A stretch of DNA of 14,113 bases, from the NCBI GenBank assembly GCA_017526045.1, contig JAFXRX010000036.1:1-14113 (forward strand). Reading direction: 5' to 3'. Every line of letters begins with the position of its first letter. The stretch's first letter is position 1. Position numbers and translations under genes: made by a program. The DNA comes from Opitutales bacterium. Lineage in GTDB: Bacteria > Verrucomicrobiota > Verrucomicrobiia > Opitutales > Intestinicryptomonadaceae. The notes beneath the pieces are model-generated. The model had not been told where the DNA came from, did no database searches, and was given only the letters and a program-made list of their open reading frames with translations. Below, piece after piece: positions 13,907 to 14,113 of the stretch.

Positions 13907-14113
13907 ATGCCGCTGGAAAAAATAGAGAGAACTATTGAAAACAATATATCGAGGGCGAAAAACGACCTCAGGGTCGCGCTGCCGTTTGTGGGCTATGTGT
14001 TATACCAGACCCCCGTCCACATACTGCCCGGCGGCGAGAAGGAAATCGCCTATACCGATGGCCTTAACATTTACATAAACGGCGCGCTCATAGACGCCAA
14101 TCTGCCCGAAGAC
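13907..14113 (+). CDS. Predicted VWA-type metallopeptidase, N-terminal fragment (DUF2201-like; runs off the window)
   Basis: 69 residues from the ATG at 13907 to the window end, with no stop. The start MPLEKIERTIENNISRAKNDL is a helix, followed by LRVALPFVGYVLYQTPVHI and then IAYTDGLNIYINGALIDAN. This order (helix, 'P f.g.ll', then a strand with TDG.niy.N) matches the start of the putative metallopeptidase domain found in DUF2201/VWA-like proteins, where an HExxH helix comes next. That motif would lie just beyond the window, so the call is tentative. Family members are often beside a MoxR-type AAA ATPase. Ile is mostly written ATA here, unlike the neighbouring genes, though the sample is small. 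No Shine-Dalgarno sequence. Confidence 0.6.
   Translation, partial: MPLEKIERTIENNISRAKNDLRVALPFVGYVLYQTPVHILPGGEKEIAYTDGLNIYINGALIDANLPED

Overview
The window looks like a chromosomal segment of a Gram-negative bacterium, most likely Verrucomicrobiota (Opitutae-like). The Gram-negative reading rests on a signal-peptide outer-membrane porin ending in Phe, a DgkA, and a membrane phosphoglycerol-transferase-like enzyme. The Opitutae suggestion is an inference from recalled family resemblance: the C-terminal domain of the coiled-coil protein (1635-3038), a ThuA-like lipoprotein and an OprP-type porin with a helical N-terminal segment. No rRNA or other decisive phylogenetic marker is present. Core-gene content dominates. 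I see no insertion sequence, phage gene or CRISPR array.

Layout: (a) 1-103, minus: 5' end of a thiol peroxidase, divergent from a short formate/nitrite-transporter-family protein (180-800, plus). (b) 874-4097, minus: a probable operon trpS, coiled-coil/acidic membrane protein, hisF, with a promoter candidate near 4146-4173 and a hairpin terminator at 809-831. (c) 4098-4491: an AT-rich gene-free stretch with several inverted repeats and a plus-strand terminator-like element that belongs to no visible gene; a structured small RNA is possible. (d) 4492-7225, minus: hflX followed by an OprP-type porin. (e) 7353-9420, plus: a ThuA-like lipoprotein and holA (DNA polymerase III delta), a terminator, then tRNA-Val(CAC). 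(f) 9667-13062, minus: a probable operon of an LTA-synthase/MdoB-type sulfatase-fold enzyme, dgkA (overlapping by 4 bases) and a secreted alpha/beta-hydrolase. (g) 13063-14113: a spacer with an unassigned plus-strand terminator, tRNA-Glu(UUC) with a strong terminator, a poorly understood stretch with one doubtful small ORF, and the 5' end of a predicted VWA-type metallopeptidase (DUF2201-like) running off the window.

Functional links: the sulfatase-fold enzyme and DgkA make metabolic sense together. Phosphoglycerol transfer from phosphatidylglycerol leaves diacylglycerol, which DgkA re-phosphorylates. The enzyme however has Val where the family has a metal-ligand Asp. Most start codons here lack a Shine-Dalgarno sequence; the clear exceptions are the coiled-coil gene and dgkA, both internal to operons.
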